Shown here piece after piece: positions 10,295-19,352 of a DNA stretch of 64,000 nucleotides. The notes beneath the pieces were generated by a model. That model did not search any database. It was not told the origin of the DNA and saw nothing but the letters and a program-made list of their open reading frames with translations. The translations under genes and the position numbers were made by a program. Origin of the DNA: Flavobacterium frigoritolerans (GTDB lineage Bacteria; Bacteroidota; Bacteroidia; Flavobacteriales; Flavobacteriaceae); the NCBI RefSeq assembly GCF_025847275.1, contig NZ_JAOZEV010000001.1, forward strand, positions 186,001-250,000, read 5' to 3'. Within the stretch, counting starts at the first letter, position 1. The number at the start of each line of letters is the position of its first letter.

Positions 10295-10356
10295 GCTTGT
10301 TTTTTTAGCCTTCTAATTCATAATAAATAATTCTTTTTAGAAAGTATGCAAAAATA

Positions 10357-10387
10357 AAAAAAGCCACTCAATTAAGAATGGCTTTTT
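10357..10387 (-). terminator. Terminator of the OmpA/TSP3 gene
   Basis: Stem AAAAAGCCACTC / GAATGGCTTTTT with a 6-nt loop, 20 bp after the stop codon of the gene at 10407 and ahead of pyrF. T-rich on both sides, so it may work in either direction. Confidence 0.7.
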
Positions 10388-10406
10388 ACTATTATATTCA
10401 CTTCGT

Positions 10407-12590
10407 TTACAAATTGCCTAGATAAACAATTTCTGTTCTTCTGTTTTCTGCTCTTCCTGCTGCTGTTTTATTTGATTTAACTGGTTTTGAAGCTCCAAAT
10501 CCCTGAGAAGTTAAATTAGCTGGATTTACTCCTTTAGCAATTAAATAATCCATAACTGCTTTTGCTCTGGCTTCAGATAGTTTTTGATTGAATTTAGGAT
10601 TACCTACATTGTCAGTATGTCCATTAATTGCAAACTTAGCATTTGGATAGTTTTTCAAAATTTCTTTGATAGCATCTAATCTTTTTGATGTTTCTTCTTT
10701 TTTAGCATCGCTTAAAGTAGCTTTACCTGTTTCAAAGAAGATTGACTTTGCTTCTACTTTTAATTGCTCTAATGTCGCTTTAGATACTTTAGGGCATCCT
10801 TTATTCTCTATCGGACCTGCAAGTAAAGGACAATCATCTTCGCTATCTGGAATACCATCTTTGTCTGCATCCAGAACTGGACAACCTTTATTTTCTATTG
10901 GACCTGCAACATCTGGACAAGCATCGTCTTTATCTAAAACGCCATCATTATCTGTATCTGGCCAAGGGCATCCTTTATTCTCTACCGGACCTGCAACATC
11001 TGGACAAGCATCAACATTATCTAATAATGTATCTCCATCAGTATCTTTCCAAGGACATCCTTTATTTTCTATCGGACCTGCAACATTTGGACAAGCATCA
11101 TCTTTATCAAAAACTCCGTCTTTATCTGTATCTGGCCATGGACAACCCTTGTTTTCTGCTGGTCCCGCTACTTTTCTGCAAGCATCCTCTTTATCTATAA
11201 CTCCATCTTCATCAGTATCTTTAAATTTCTTTTCGTAAACTGGAATTTTCATCCCTAAATGAAAATCAACTCCTTTTGATTCTTTTGAAACCAAATTAGT
11301 AAGTACTGAACCTGATCCTACAAAGAAAGCTCCCAATCGGATTCCTGAACCTACTTGCATTCCGCTATATTCCATCCAAGTCATTGGTACATAAAAGCTA
11401 AACCATCTGCTTTCGTAACGAGGAGTTAAACTTACTCTATTAGCAACAGTGATTCCGTTAAGCTTGTCGGAATTAGCCATATTAATATCTCCATTAAGAT
11501 TAAGATAGAATTTTTTATACATATTCCAATCTACATCGGCATGAAGTGCTGTTGGTAAATTTGTTTTTCTTCCTTTTGAACTTGACGTTTTATTATAGTT
11601 GTCATTCAAAAAATCATATAAATTACCCGCATCATCAATCATTTGCTGCGTAACCACTCCTGTAACATTATAGGTATCTTGTTTTGCGTTTCTATAATTT
11701 ATAGATCCAATGTCTGTAACAGACAATCCAAAACGTACTTTATATTTATTTAAATCTCTAAAATTATTATCTGCAGGCTTTGCTTTGCTTACATCATATT
11801 TGTCATAATCTGGTCTCCATTCGTAAACAAGTCCAAGATCAAATCCAAATCCTCTTGAGTTGGTATCAAAGTCATATTTTTCATTGGTTTCAAAATCCTG
11901 ACTTGCACCTATTGTAATTTCTCCTGTAGAAGCAAGAACTCCTGCCTTTGGATCTGCAACGTTTTCAACATACGAAACGCTAACATTTTTTCCCTGAACA
12001 TATCCATTTACACCACCTTGTAAGTACTTGGCAGTTAAACCTCCTTTTAAGAAATGTTGGTTCTTTTGATACAAAACTGCTGCATAAGAAACTCCTAATT
12101 CTGCCCATGTATTTGAAGCTCCGTTTACATCACCTGCTTTAAAGTTAAAATCACCTGATTGATCTAAACCATCTTTAACCTGATCTACAAGATATCCGTT
12201 AATGTTTCTAACGTTACTTATTGATCTTGCTCTTGTAAATACTGCCAATGTATGTTTTGGCGCAATATTAAACATAAAAGAGGGCCCCATAATATCAAAA
12301 TTCACAAGACCATTATTTCCATTTGACGGAGATATTTTAGACTGAGTATTAAAGTCATACCCATCTTTGTAAACATCAAAAAGGCGAACTCCATACAAAT
12401 CATTTTGCACCGAACCGCTGATAGAGAACAAATTAATATCAGTTTTAAAACGAGAGTCTGCTATAGAAGCAGGATTAAAAAGTACACTTTGTACACCTGC
12501 ATAATTATCATGAAAATATCCAGTGTATGACTGGGCATTGGCTGCAAAAGAAGTAATTAATAGTAATAAAATAAGTAGTTGTTTTTTCAT
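10407..12590 (-). CDS. Outer-membrane DUF5723 barrel with TSP3 repeats and OmpA domain
   Basis: A 727-residue envelope protein. Residues 1-19 (MKKQLLILLLLITSFAANA) are a signal peptide. Residues of about 25-450 are rich in alternating beta-strand patterns and match the DUF5723 outer-membrane type. About 455-600 hold five thrombospondin type 3 repeats (DTDKDGVFDKDDACP and AGPIENKGCPW), which bind calcium. The end (about 615-727) is an OmpA peptidoglycan-binding domain with INGHTDNVGNPKFNQKLSEA and GFGASKP. The protein probably anchors the outer membrane to the wall. It has its own -7 box (TAGTTTTG) upstream and a hairpin downstream, so it is likely monocistronic. Confidence 0.9.
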   Translation of the reverse strand: MKKQLLILLLLITSFAANAQSYTGYFHDNYAGVQSVLFNPASIADSRFKTDINLFSISGSVQNDLYGVRLFDVYKDGYDFNTQSKISPSNGNNGLVNFDIMGPSFMFNIAPKHTLAVFTRARSISNVRNINGYLVDQVKDGLDQSGDFNFKAGDVNGASNTWAELGVSYAAVLYQKNQHFLKGGLTAKYLQGGVNGYVQGKNVSVSYVENVADPKAGVLASTGEITIGASQDFETNEKYDFDTNSRGFGFDLGLVYEWRPDYDKYDVSKAKPADNNFRDLNKYKVRFGLSVTDIGSINYRNAKQDTYNVTGVVTQQMIDDAGNLYDFLNDNYNKTSSSKGRKTNLPTALHADVDWNMYKKFYLNLNGDINMANSDKLNGITVANRVSLTPRYESRWFSFYVPMTWMEYSGMQVGSGIRLGAFFVGSGSVLTNLVSKESKGVDFHLGMKIPVYEKKFKDTDEDGVIDKEDACRKVAGPAENKGCPWPDTDKDGVFDKDDACPNVAGPIENKGCPWKDTDGDTLLDNVDACPDVAGPVENKGCPWPDTDNDGVLDKDDACPDVAGPIENKGCPVLDADKDGIPDSEDDCPLLAGPIENKGCPKVSKATLEQLKVEAKSIFFETGKATLSDAKKEETSKRLDAIKEILKNYPNAKFAINGHTDNVGNPKFNQKLSEARAKAVMDYLIAKGVNPANLTSQGFGASKPVKSNKTAAGRAENRRTEIVYLGNL

Positions 12591-12619
12591 TCAAATTAGG
12601 TTTAAAATTAAATTGGCGG

Positions 12620-12627
12620 CAAAACTA
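12620..12627 (-). promoter_or_regulatory. -7 element of the OmpA/TSP3 gene
   Basis: TAGTTTTG on the minus strand fits TAnnTTTG exactly and lies 30 bp before the ATG at 12590. A clear -33 box at 19 bp is missing. Confidence 0.5.
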
Positions 12628-12716
12628 CAATAATAGATCCATTAAGCTATTACCAAAACATTGAATTCATATAACTTTTATTACAAATAATGTAACATAC
12701 GAAAGAAGTATCGTTT

Positions 12717-12724
12717 TAACTTTG
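12717..12724 (+). promoter_or_regulatory. -7 element of dps
   Basis: TAACTTTG matches TAnnTTTG. It overlaps an in-frame TTG at 12722, which therefore cannot be the translation start of a transcript begun here; the ATG at 12752 can. Confidence 0.6.
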
Positions 12725-12751
12725 AAGAACAACATTAAAAATAAAATTCAT

Positions 12752-13225
12752 ATGAACCCCCATATAGGAATATCCCCAAAAGATTTAAAGAAAAGTGCCG
12801 ACATCTTAACCTCTATTCTATCAAATGAAATGATATTGTATGTAAAAACCAGAAAATTTCATTGGAACATATCCGGAAACAGTTTTATGGAATTGCATAA
12901 ATTATTTGAAGATCAATATGGTGTTTTAGAAACAATCATTGATGAAGTAGCCGAAAGAATTAATCAGCTTGGCGAGAAAACAATCGGAACCATGACTGAA
13001 TTTATCGGTAATTCGACATTAAAAGAATTCCCTAATAGATATCCTTCGCAAAAAGAAATGCTAAGTGAATTATTAGAAAACCACGAACAGCTTATTACCG
13101 AACTTAGAAAGTACATTCCTGTGTTTGAAAATGAAAATCATGATATAGGTTCTGCCGATTTTATAACTGGCTTATTAGAACAGCACGAAAAAATGTCCTG
13201 GATTTTAAGACGTTATCTGAGTTAA
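12752..13225 (+). CDS. dps: Dps-family ferritin-like DNA-protection protein
   Basis: Forms dodecamers that oxidise and store iron and shield DNA under stress. With the start at 12752 (MNPHIGISPKDLKK) it is 157 residues, normal for Dps. The ferroxidase residues are at the canonical spacing: His37 in KFHWNI, His49 in LHKLF, Asp64 and Glu68 in IIDEVAERI, the same 12-15-4 pattern as in E. coli Dps. A longer frame from a TTG at 12722 was rejected because the -7 promoter box covers it. It opens a plus-strand stress cluster followed by csbD. Confidence 0.95.
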   Translation: MNPHIGISPKDLKKSADILTSILSNEMILYVKTRKFHWNISGNSFMELHKLFEDQYGVLETIIDEVAERINQLGEKTIGTMTEFIGNSTLKEFPNRYPSQKEMLSELLENHEQLITELRKYIPVFENENHDIGSADFITGLLEQHEKMSWILRRYLS

Positions 13226-13332
13226 ATTTTATTAAAGTGGGAATTATACAATTATTCAACCTAGTTCAATAACATACTAGTCCACAACAAATTGCATCTT
13301 TACTAAAGTATTAACAACTAAAATATAGCATT

Positions 13333-13518
13333 ATGAATATTACAGAAATTAAAGGTAACTGGAATGAGTTAAAAGGAAAGCTGAAACAAAAATATGCTAC
13401 ATTAACCGACGATGATTTAATGTTTGCTGAAGGAAAAGAAGATGAAGTGATCGGAAGGCTTCAGCAAAAATTAGGTAAATCAAAAGAAGAAGTGCATAAA
13501 ATCATTTCAGATTTGTAA
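13333..13518 (+). CDS. CsbD-family stress protein
   Basis: A 61-residue acidic/basic helical protein with the CsbD signature: [25 protein letters not shown] at the front and [22 protein letters not shown] in the second half. CsbD proteins are induced by general stress (sigma-B in Bacillus); molecular role unknown. It lies between dps and a regulator/kinase set and is closed by a strong terminator. Confidence 0.93.
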   Translation: MNITEIKGNWNELKGKLKQKYATLTDDDLMFAEGKEDEVIGRLQQKLGKSKEEVHKIISDL

Positions 13519-13540
13519 AACCTTATTAAACTCGGTTATG

Positions 13541-13575
13541 ATACCGCCTAATTTTTTAATTAGGCGGTATTTTTT
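13541..13575 (+). terminator. Strong terminator after csbD
   Basis: Perfect 13-bp stem ATACCGCCTAATT / AATTAGGCGGTAT, loop TTTT, then a T-run. It separates dps/csbD from the regulator genes. Confidence 0.9.
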
Positions 13576-13693
13576 GTTTTGATAAAAAATTAATGTTGAC
13601 TGACATACACTTACAACGACCTTGTTTTTATTACTATTTATTACTTTACTTACCAATGTTTTTTTATTTACCTTTAGCAATATTTTTTAAACA

Positions 13694-14248
13694 ATGAAGT
13701 TATTTATTAAGTTTGATATTAATACTGTTTGCTCTCAATTCCTGAAAGAGAAATTGGAAGAGCGACAAATAAATTATACCCCTTTAGGTTTTGGAGAAAT
13801 TGAACTAGATAAAAACCTAACATCGGAAGAATTAGATTGTATGAAGAATGATTTAGAACCTTTTGGTCTGGAAATTGTAGAGAATCAAAAGAGTGTTCTG
13901 GTACAAAAAATAAAAGATGCCATCATTGAGATGGTTTTCATGGATGAAAACGGAAATAATTTAAAAAGTTCTGTTTATTTGGCCGAGAAATTAAATCATA
14001 GTTACGGGTATTTATCGAATATTTTTTCGGAAGTAACCTATTCATCTATTGAAAATTTCATCATTTTACAAAAAATTGAACGAGCCAAACATCTCATAAT
14101 TATAAATGAAATGAGCTTGACAGAAATTGCATTTTTACTCAATTACTCTAGTGTTGCGCACTTAAGTACTCAGTTTAAAAATACGACAGGAATTACACCT
14201 TCGGCATTTCAGAGAATCATAAAAAAACGACGCGAAAACTTAAAATAA
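13694..14248 (+). CDS. AraC-family transcriptional regulator, short form
   Basis: A 184-residue regulator. The C-terminal half (about 95-180) is an AraC-type double helix-turn-helix: VYLAEKLNHSYGYLSNIFSE forms the first unit and LTEIAFLLNYSSVAHLSTQF plus TGITPSAFQ the second. The N-terminal 90 residues (MKLFIKFDINTVCSQFLKEK) form a small domain of alternating strands and helices, not the large sugar-binding cupin of AraC. It stands 12 bp ahead of the response-regulator gene, so the two are probably co-transcribed with the kinase behind them. Confidence 0.88.
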   Translation: MKLFIKFDINTVCSQFLKEKLEERQINYTPLGFGEIELDKNLTSEELDCMKNDLEPFGLEIVENQKSVLVQKIKDAIIEMVFMDENGNNLKSSVYLAEKLNHSYGYLSNIFSEVTYSSIENFIILQKIERAKHLIIINEMSLTEIAFLLNYSSVAHLSTQFKNTTGITPSAFQRIIKKRRENLK

Positions 14249-14259
14249 AGAATTTATAA

Positions 14260-14709
14260 ATGCAGAAAAACGCATTACATATTTTACTGGCAGATGATGA
14301 TGAAGATGATCGCCTTTTTTTCAAAGATGCTTTTGAAGAAGTAAAGATACAGACCAAAGTACAGTTTGCACATGATGGCATAGAATTAATGGCGCATTTA
14401 ATGCATCCAGAAACCATATTGCCTGACATTTTATTTCTGGATTTAAATATGCCTAAAAAAACTGGCAAAGAATGTTTAATAGAAATAAAAAAAACAGAGC
14501 ATTTAAAACATTTAATTGTTGCCATTTACTCTACCTCTTCATCTGAAGAAGATATAGAAGATACTTTTATACAAGGGGCAAATATTTATATTAAAAAACC
14601 AAGCAGCTTTGACGCTTTAAAAAAAATAATTAATGAAGTTGTAACTCTAAATTGGCATTATCACACTTCTGGCTTGAATCGTGATACCTTTTTGTTACGC
14701 TTAAAATAA
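14260..14709 (+). CDS. Single-domain response regulator
   Basis: A 149-residue receiver domain with no output domain, of the Rcp1/CheY-like type. Acidic pocket ADDDEDD near residues 11-17, phosphoacceptor Asp61 in LFLDLNMPKKTG, the Thr/Ser switch in IYSTSS and the conserved Lys in IYIKKPS. It would pass phosphate from the histidine kinase encoded 11 bp downstream, or act through protein binding. Start at 14260 follows the AraC gene by 11 bp. Confidence 0.93.
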   Translation: MQKNALHILLADDDEDDRLFFKDAFEEVKIQTKVQFAHDGIELMAHLMHPETILPDILFLDLNMPKKTGKECLIEIKKTEHLKHLIVAIYSTSSSEEDIEDTFIQGANIYIKKPSSFDALKKIINEVVTLNWHYHTSGLNRDTFLLRLK

Positions 14710-14719
14710 TTAAAACCGG

Positions 14720-16507
14720 ATGAAATTGATACCCAATTTTAATTCCCCACTTGCGTTGAGGATTATTTTTGCAATATCGATATTTATTTTATTATTTATT
14801 ACATCGGTATCCTACAAACACAATCGTGACTTGCAGAATTCTAGCAAGTTAATGATGCATACCTATGAAATAAACATTCAATTAGAACGATTATTATCGT
14901 TTGTAAAAGACGCAGAAACAGGTCAAAGAGGCTATATAATAACCAAAAATAGCCGTTTTCTTGCACCTTATCTTTTTTCTCGTGATAAAGTAAACAGATC
15001 CTTTATTAAGCTTAAAAAGTTAATGAATGATAATCCTAAGCAGCAACAAAATCTTAAAAATCTTTTCGATTTAATCATTCAGCGTTATACTTATCTAGAA
15101 GGCTCTTTAAAATACAGCAACGAGAAAACTTATGACAAAAGAAAGCTCGACAACTGTATGTTTGGTGGTCGAATTGTAATGGAAAACATTCGCTTTCAGA
15201 TAGACGAAATGAACGATGTTGAGAAAGACATTTTACAAAAAAGACAAAAAATATACCAGAGCGAAATTTCGTTAACTCCAATCTTTTCGATAATCTTATT
15301 TTTGGTAGCTCTATCATTTATTCTACTATCTTACAGACAAATAAGCAATGATCTTAACCGTTTGAAAGTATTTAACAAAAAGCTTTTAATTTCGACTAAG
15401 CTTATGGCCGAATCAGAAATAATTGGAGCTTTTAGTACTTGGCAATGGGATATGGATTCTGATAAAATTGTTTACTCTGATAATCAGTATCGTTTATTAG
15501 GCTATCCACCTAACTCATTTGTTCCAAAAAAAGAAACGTTTTTAGAGTACGTTCATCCCGAAGACAAACAAGCTTTCTCAAGCCTAATGCAAGGTATCAT
15601 CGAGAATAAGCAACTCCCTCTTATTTACTATAAAGTTATTCGAAAAAATGGAGAAATTAGATACTTCAAAACTATCGGAAAACTATTGATAGATGAACAA
15701 GGAAGCAAAATAATGCTAGGGATAACATTTGATATCACCGAAGAGCATTTTCAAAACATTGCGATTTACGAACGTAACAAAGAACTTGAAAAAAGTAATA
15801 AAGAATTAGCTTCGTTCAATCATGTTGCGAGTCATGATTTGCAAGAACCTCTTAGAAAGATACAAACATTTATTTCCAGAATTTCTGATGACGATATGAA
15901 TTCTTTATCTGAAAGCGGAAAAGGTTATATTCTAAAAATAGGAACTTCTGCAAAGAGGATGCGTATTTTAATTGATGATCTATTACTCTTTTCAAGAACA
16001 AATACAACCAAGAAAGAATTCCTAAAAACGAATATAACTGATTTACTAGAAAAAGCTAAATTAGAATTATCTGAAATAATTCAGGAAAAGAATGCAATTA
16101 TCTTAGCCGATAAACTACCTAAGCTCCATGTGATTCCTTACCAAATAGAACAGCTATTCATTAATCTGATTAGTAATTCTTTAAAATACAGCCAACCAAA
16201 TATTGCACCTAAGATCAATATCTTTTGTGAAAAGATAACAGCTAAAGAATTTCCAGATTTACTAGAACAGTCTATAAAGAAATATTATAAAATTACTTTT
16301 ACCGATAACGGAATGGGATTTGATCCGCAGTTTAAGGAAACCATCTTTGTACTGTTTCAGCGCCTACACACCAAGACGGATGAATATCCTGGAACCGGAA
16401 TTGGATTGGCTATTTGCAAAAAAATTGTCGAAAACCACAAAGGACACATTATTGCTGACAGTACACCAAACAAAGGCTCTGTTTTTACCATTTTCCTACC
16501 TGAGTAA
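14720..16507 (+). CDS. CHASE3-PAS sensor histidine kinase
   Basis: A 595-residue membrane kinase. One membrane helix near residues 13-33 and another near 190-210 bracket a periplasmic CHASE3 domain with the family motif FVKDAETGQRGYIITK. A PAS domain (about 240-350; FSTWQWDMDSDKIVYSDNQY) follows, then a HisKA dimerisation helix with His372 in NHVASHDLQEPLRK, and a HATPase domain with FINLISNSLKYS, DNGMGFD and GTGIGLAICKKIV. It is the last gene of the AraC/receiver/kinase operon and ends at a clear terminator. The stimulus is unknown. Confidence 0.95.
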   Translation: MKLIPNFNSPLALRIIFAISIFILLFITSVSYKHNRDLQNSSKLMMHTYEINIQLERLLSFVKDAETGQRGYIITKNSRFLAPYLFSRDKVNRSFIKLKKLMNDNPKQQQNLKNLFDLIIQRYTYLEGSLKYSNEKTYDKRKLDNCMFGGRIVMENIRFQIDEMNDVEKDILQKRQKIYQSEISLTPIFSIILFLVALSFILLSYRQISNDLNRLKVFNKKLLISTKLMAESEIIGAFSTWQWDMDSDKIVYSDNQYRLLGYPPNSFVPKKETFLEYVHPEDKQAFSSLMQGIIENKQLPLIYYKVIRKNGEIRYFKTIGKLLIDEQGSKIMLGITFDITEEHFQNIAIYERNKELEKSNKELASFNHVASHDLQEPLRKIQTFISRISDDDMNSLSESGKGYILKIGTSAKRMRILIDDLLLFSRTNTTKKEFLKTNITDLLEKAKLELSEIIQEKNAIILADKLPKLHVIPYQIEQLFINLISNSLKYSQPNIAPKINIFCEKITAKEFPDLLEQSIKKYYKITFTDNGMGFDPQFKETIFVLFQRLHTKTDEYPGTGIGLAICKKIVENHKGHIIADSTPNKGSVFTIFLPE

Positions 16508-16530
16508 ACCTCTTATACTTTTACAATTTA

Positions 16531-16576
16531 TCGTTATATAATTCATTTTATGGGAATTATATAACGATTCTTTTTT
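16531..16576 (+). terminator. Terminator of the histidine-kinase operon
   Basis: 14-bp perfect stem TCGTTATATAATTC / GAATTATATAACGA, 9-nt loop, then a T-run to 16576. Confidence 0.88.
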
Positions 16577-16634
16577 ATGCTGTAAGGCATAAACTCTATA
16601 TCGGTTGCATCTTTGTAATATAAACTTTTAGAAA

Positions 16635-17204
16635 GTGAAAATTCACAATGTTTTAGCCACTAAATCTTTGCTTATTAAAGCAATTTTTGTCTTTGCAATT
16701 CTGACGACTATGCTGTCATGTAAAAAAAATGAAGCCTTTGAAAAAACACCAGATAATGAGATTTTCTCAAAAAATAATTCAGAAGAAATTGACGCTTATT
16801 TTTTAATAGCTACAGCAAATATTAGTAAAGCTATCATATCAAAAAGTCAAATTGCACAACAAAAATGCCAAGACGAAAGAATAAAAAGGTTAAGCAGTAG
16901 AATAGAAAGCAATCAAAATGAATTGCTTCATGAAATAAGCGAAATGGCCAACCAGAAGCTTATCATTATTATAAATACAGATGAAAAGGGTTCTAAAAAT
17001 GATTTATACTCATTAATAGACGCTACTAAAGCCAATTTTGACAAAGCTTATATTGATCTGATAATAGAATCTATAAGCGACCAGATTGAATTGCTAAAAT
17101 CGATAACAAGAGAGACAAACGATACTGATATAATTAAACTATCAATTAAATATTTGCCTACTCAATACCGTTTTCTAGACGAATCGAAAGCACTAAGAAA
17201 ATAA
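16635..17204 (+). CDS. Lipoprotein, ferritin-like DUF4142 type (tentative)
   Basis: A 189-residue protein starting with GTG. Residues 15-30 are hydrophobic and end in TTMLSCKK, a lipobox with Cys29 as the likely lipidated residue. The mature part is all-helical: DAYFLIATANISKAIISKS, QKCQDERIKRLSSRIESNQ, LYSLIDATKANFDKAYIDLI. That two-hairpin pattern resembles DUF4142 proteins, though the usual conserved His residues are not clear, so the family name is tentative. It sits in the stress cluster between the kinase and a beta-barrel gene. Confidence 0.65.
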   Translation: MKIHNVLATKSLLIKAIFVFAILTTMLSCKKNEAFEKTPDNEIFSKNNSEEIDAYFLIATANISKAIISKSQIAQQKCQDERIKRLSSRIESNQNELLHEISEMANQKLIIIINTDEKGSKNDLYSLIDATKANFDKAYIDLIIESISDQIELLKSITRETNDTDIIKLSIKYLPTQYRFLDESKALRK

Positions 17205-17258
17205 TAATTTTTTAAATAGTATCCCATAATTAATGTCTAAGCCATAAAATTAAAAACT

Positions 17259-17912
17259 ATGAAAAACAAAGCCCAATTATTATACGCCCTAACGGTATTT
17301 ATCTCTGCTTCTTTTGGAATTTTAAATGCTCAAAGCGCTCCCGTAGGACCTGAATTCGGAATTAAAGGTGGAGCAAATATGTCTAACCTATATTCTGGTG
17401 ATGTCGATGATAAAAATGCTATATATGGTTTTAATGCCGGATTTTACGCAGCATTCCCTATCTCGGATAATATATTTATACAACCCGAAATATTATACAC
17501 AACAAAAGGAGCTGAACTTGAATACAATAGTGATTTCGTAAGCGGAGTAGGTCGTTTTAGACTTAATTACATCGAAGTTCCATTATTAGTGAAATTCAAA
17601 TTAACACAAAACTTCAATATCCATGTAGGTGGTTACGCCTCTTATTTGGTAGATGGTAAAGTTACCAACGAATCTAATGCCGGTGGAGCATTTGATTTTG
17701 AAGAAAATATTAATGCTGATGATTTTAACCGATTCGACGCTGGATTATCTGCTGGTGTTGGAGTCGATTTTGATCCCCTAAGCATTGGTTTACGTTACAA
17801 TTACGGACTAACAACCGTAGGAAAAGAACGCAGTTTCTTAGGAACTAACTATACTTTTCCTGATGCAAAAAATAGTAATTTAAGCTTATATGTTGCCTAT
17901 AAATTGAATTAA
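17259..17912 (+). CDS. Outer-membrane beta-barrel protein (porin family)
   Basis: A 217-residue outer-membrane protein with signal peptide (1-24, ending LNAQ) and an eight-strand barrel pattern: GPEFGIKGGANMSNLYSG, IFIQPEILYTTKGAELEY, LNYIEVPLLVKFKL, FDAGLSAGVGVDFDPLSIGL and a C-terminal LSLYVAYKLN strand. It fits the PF13568-like outer-membrane beta-barrel family common in Bacteroidota. No transport substrate can be inferred. Confidence 0.88.
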   Translation: MKNKAQLLYALTVFISASFGILNAQSAPVGPEFGIKGGANMSNLYSGDVDDKNAIYGFNAGFYAAFPISDNIFIQPEILYTTKGAELEYNSDFVSGVGRFRLNYIEVPLLVKFKLTQNFNIHVGGYASYLVDGKVTNESNAGGAFDFEENINADDFNRFDAGLSAGVGVDFDPLSIGLRYNYGLTTVGKERSFLGTNYTFPDAKNSNLSLYVAYKLN

Positions 17913-18051
17913 CCCACTGGGTATAATTTGTAGAAAAGTTATTTAACGCCTAGAAACATAGATTTAGATTTTAAATTCAAGATGTTTTTAGAAAATTATA
18001 CTACAAGCTAAATTACGCATCCCCCATTATTAACCCTTAAATATAAATGCC

Positions 18052-18204
18052 ATGTCAAATTTATTATACACCATTGCCATTATTTTAGTTATTCTGTGGG
18101 CCTTAGGTTTCTTTGTTTATAGCCTGGGAAGTATTATCCACATCTTATTGATTATTGCAATTATCGCAGTGCTTTTAAGATTAATTAAAGGCCGAGAAGT
18201 TTAG
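18052..18204 (+). CDS. Small lmo0937-family membrane protein
   Basis: A 50-residue membrane peptide beginning MSNLLYTIAIILVILWALGF and ending RLIKGREV. It has two hydrophobic segments split by a VYSLGSIIH turn, the arrangement of the lmo0937 family of tiny stress-associated membrane proteins. It is followed 37 bp later by the YtxH gene, in the usual flavobacterial company of YtxH and holin-like proteins. Confidence 0.85.
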   Translation: MSNLLYTIAIILVILWALGFFVYSLGSIIHILLIIAIIAVLLRLIKGREV

Positions 18205-18241
18205 AAACAAATTATATTATTAAACATTAAATACAAATATT

Positions 18242-18511
18242 ATGAAAACTAGTAACACCATTTTAGGAATTATTGGAGCAGCAGCTGCAGGAGCATTATT
18301 AGGAGTATTGTTTGCACCAGACAAAGGATCAAAAACCAGACAAAAGATAGCTGACAAAAGCAAAGATTATAAAGATGAACTCAAAGGCAAATTAGAGAAT
18401 ATTGCAAGCACTATTTCTGCAAATGGTAAAGATCTGATGAATCAGGGAAAATCCAAATACAATAATGCCAAAGCCGAAGTAAGCGACGGAATTGAACACA
18501 TAACTAATTAA
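18242..18511 (+). CDS. YtxH domain-containing protein
   Basis: An 89-residue protein with one N-terminal glycine/alanine-rich membrane helix (ILGIIGAAAAGALLGVLFAP) and the YtxH continuation DKGSKTRQKIADKSKDYKDE, then a long amphipathic helix. YtxH proteins are general-stress proteins of the inner membrane. It is likely co-transcribed with the two genes that follow. Confidence 0.9.
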   Translation: MKTSNTILGIIGAAAAGALLGVLFAPDKGSKTRQKIADKSKDYKDELKGKLENIASTISANGKDLMNQGKSKYNNAKAEVSDGIEHITN

Positions 18512-18550
18512 GGAGAAATGTGATTCTTTTTAACAATCAAATACTACCAC

Positions 18551-18901
18551 ATGGAAACTAAAGCAACAACAACCGAAACACTTTTTGATAAAGCCGAGAA
18601 TTATACCAAAACAAGTTTTGAATTATTGAAACTTAAATCGGTATCAATATCTGCCGATGTGCTTTCGTCATTAACATCACAAATTATTGTAGCGATTGTT
18701 GTTGCTTTTTTTAGTTTGTTTTTCAATATTGGACTTAGTTTATTGATAGGTAAACTCTTGGGCGAATATTATTATGGCTTTTTCATATTGGCATTAGCTT
18801 ATTTAATCCTTGCTATTGTATTATTCAAAAAACAAGACAAATGGATTAAGGGTCCTATTGGAAACATCATAATTTCGCTTTTATTAAAAAAAAGGAATTA
18901 A
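18551..18901 (+). CDS. Holin-X-like (PF07332-type) membrane protein
   Basis: A 116-residue protein with a soluble N-terminal helix (LFDKAENYTKTSFELLKLKS) and two membrane helices (about 40-70 and 75-95), the plan of the chromosomal superfamily III holin-X proteins that accompany YtxH and YqjD-like genes. It is not evidence of a prophage here: no phage gene lies nearby. It ends in a basic KKRN tail. Confidence 0.8.
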   Translation: METKATTTETLFDKAENYTKTSFELLKLKSVSISADVLSSLTSQIIVAIVVAFFSLFFNIGLSLLIGKLLGEYYYGFFILALAYLILAIVLFKKQDKWIKGPIGNIIISLLLKKRN

Positions 18902-18935
18902 AATGTCTTGAAATTAATCTTAAAACCAATTTCTT

Positions 18936-19280
18936 ATGAGAGCCAATACCACTGCTACCGATGATTTAAATCAAATGATTTTGCAATTAAAAAATCAGCA
19001 AGAAGCCGAATGGATTGATTTAAAAGAAAAATTTCATGATTTTAAGGAAGACCTAAAACCTCTGAATATTATAAAAAATACGTTGGAGGAAATTAATGAA
19101 GGCATCGACATAAAAAGTAATTTGCTGAAATCTATCTTTAGTATTGGAGCCGGATATTTATCCAAAAAGATACTAATAGGAAGCACACGGAACAAAATAA
19201 CTGGCTTTTTTGGCTCGATGTTTCAACTGGCAGTTACCAATTTTATTTCGAGAAAAACAGCAAGTAGTAGTAAAGAGTAA
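18936..19280 (+). CDS. Hypothetical protein of the YtxH/holin-X cluster
   Basis: A 114-residue protein that I do not assign to a named family. The N-terminal 60 residues are a charged helix (QMILQLKNQQEAEWIDLKEK), then a glycine-containing weakly hydrophobic part (LLKSIFSIGAGYLSKKILIG) and a final FFGSMFQLAVTNFISRK segment that could sit on a membrane. Its place, 34 bp after the holin-like gene, suggests that it belongs to the same envelope-stress unit. Repeats begin right after the stop. Confidence 0.75.
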   Translation: MRANTTATDDLNQMILQLKNQQEAEWIDLKEKFHDFKEDLKPLNIIKNTLEEINEGIDIKSNLLKSIFSIGAGYLSKKILIGSTRNKITGFFGSMFQLAVTNFISRKTASSSKE

Positions 19281-19288
19281 TGATAAAG

Positions 19289-19352
19289 GATTTAACCGCA
19301 AAGAGCGCAAAGCTTTGAACCTTTGTCACTTTGCAACTCTGAACCTTTGCAC
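19289..19352. repeat. Dispersed GCAAAGAG / GAACCTTTG repeats
   Basis: TTTAACCGCAAAGAGCGCAA followed by CTTTGAACCTTTGTCAC and CTCTGAACCTTTGCACC. Same family as the large block at 5805-6566 and the shorter traces at 34990 and 38140. Confidence 0.75.

Noticed and set aside
10666-11238. Repetitive plus-strand frame opposite the OmpA/TSP3 gene
   Set aside because: It is the antisense shadow of the thrombospondin repeats; the minus-strand protein has clear domains.
12722-12751. TTG start that would add ten residues to Dps
   Set aside because: The TTG lies within the -7 promoter box TAACTTTG, so it would precede the transcript start; the ATG at 12752 gives normal Dps length.
18551-18901. Prophage holin
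   Set aside because: The protein belongs to the chromosomal holin-X type found with YtxH; no phage structural, lysis or integrase gene is nearby.
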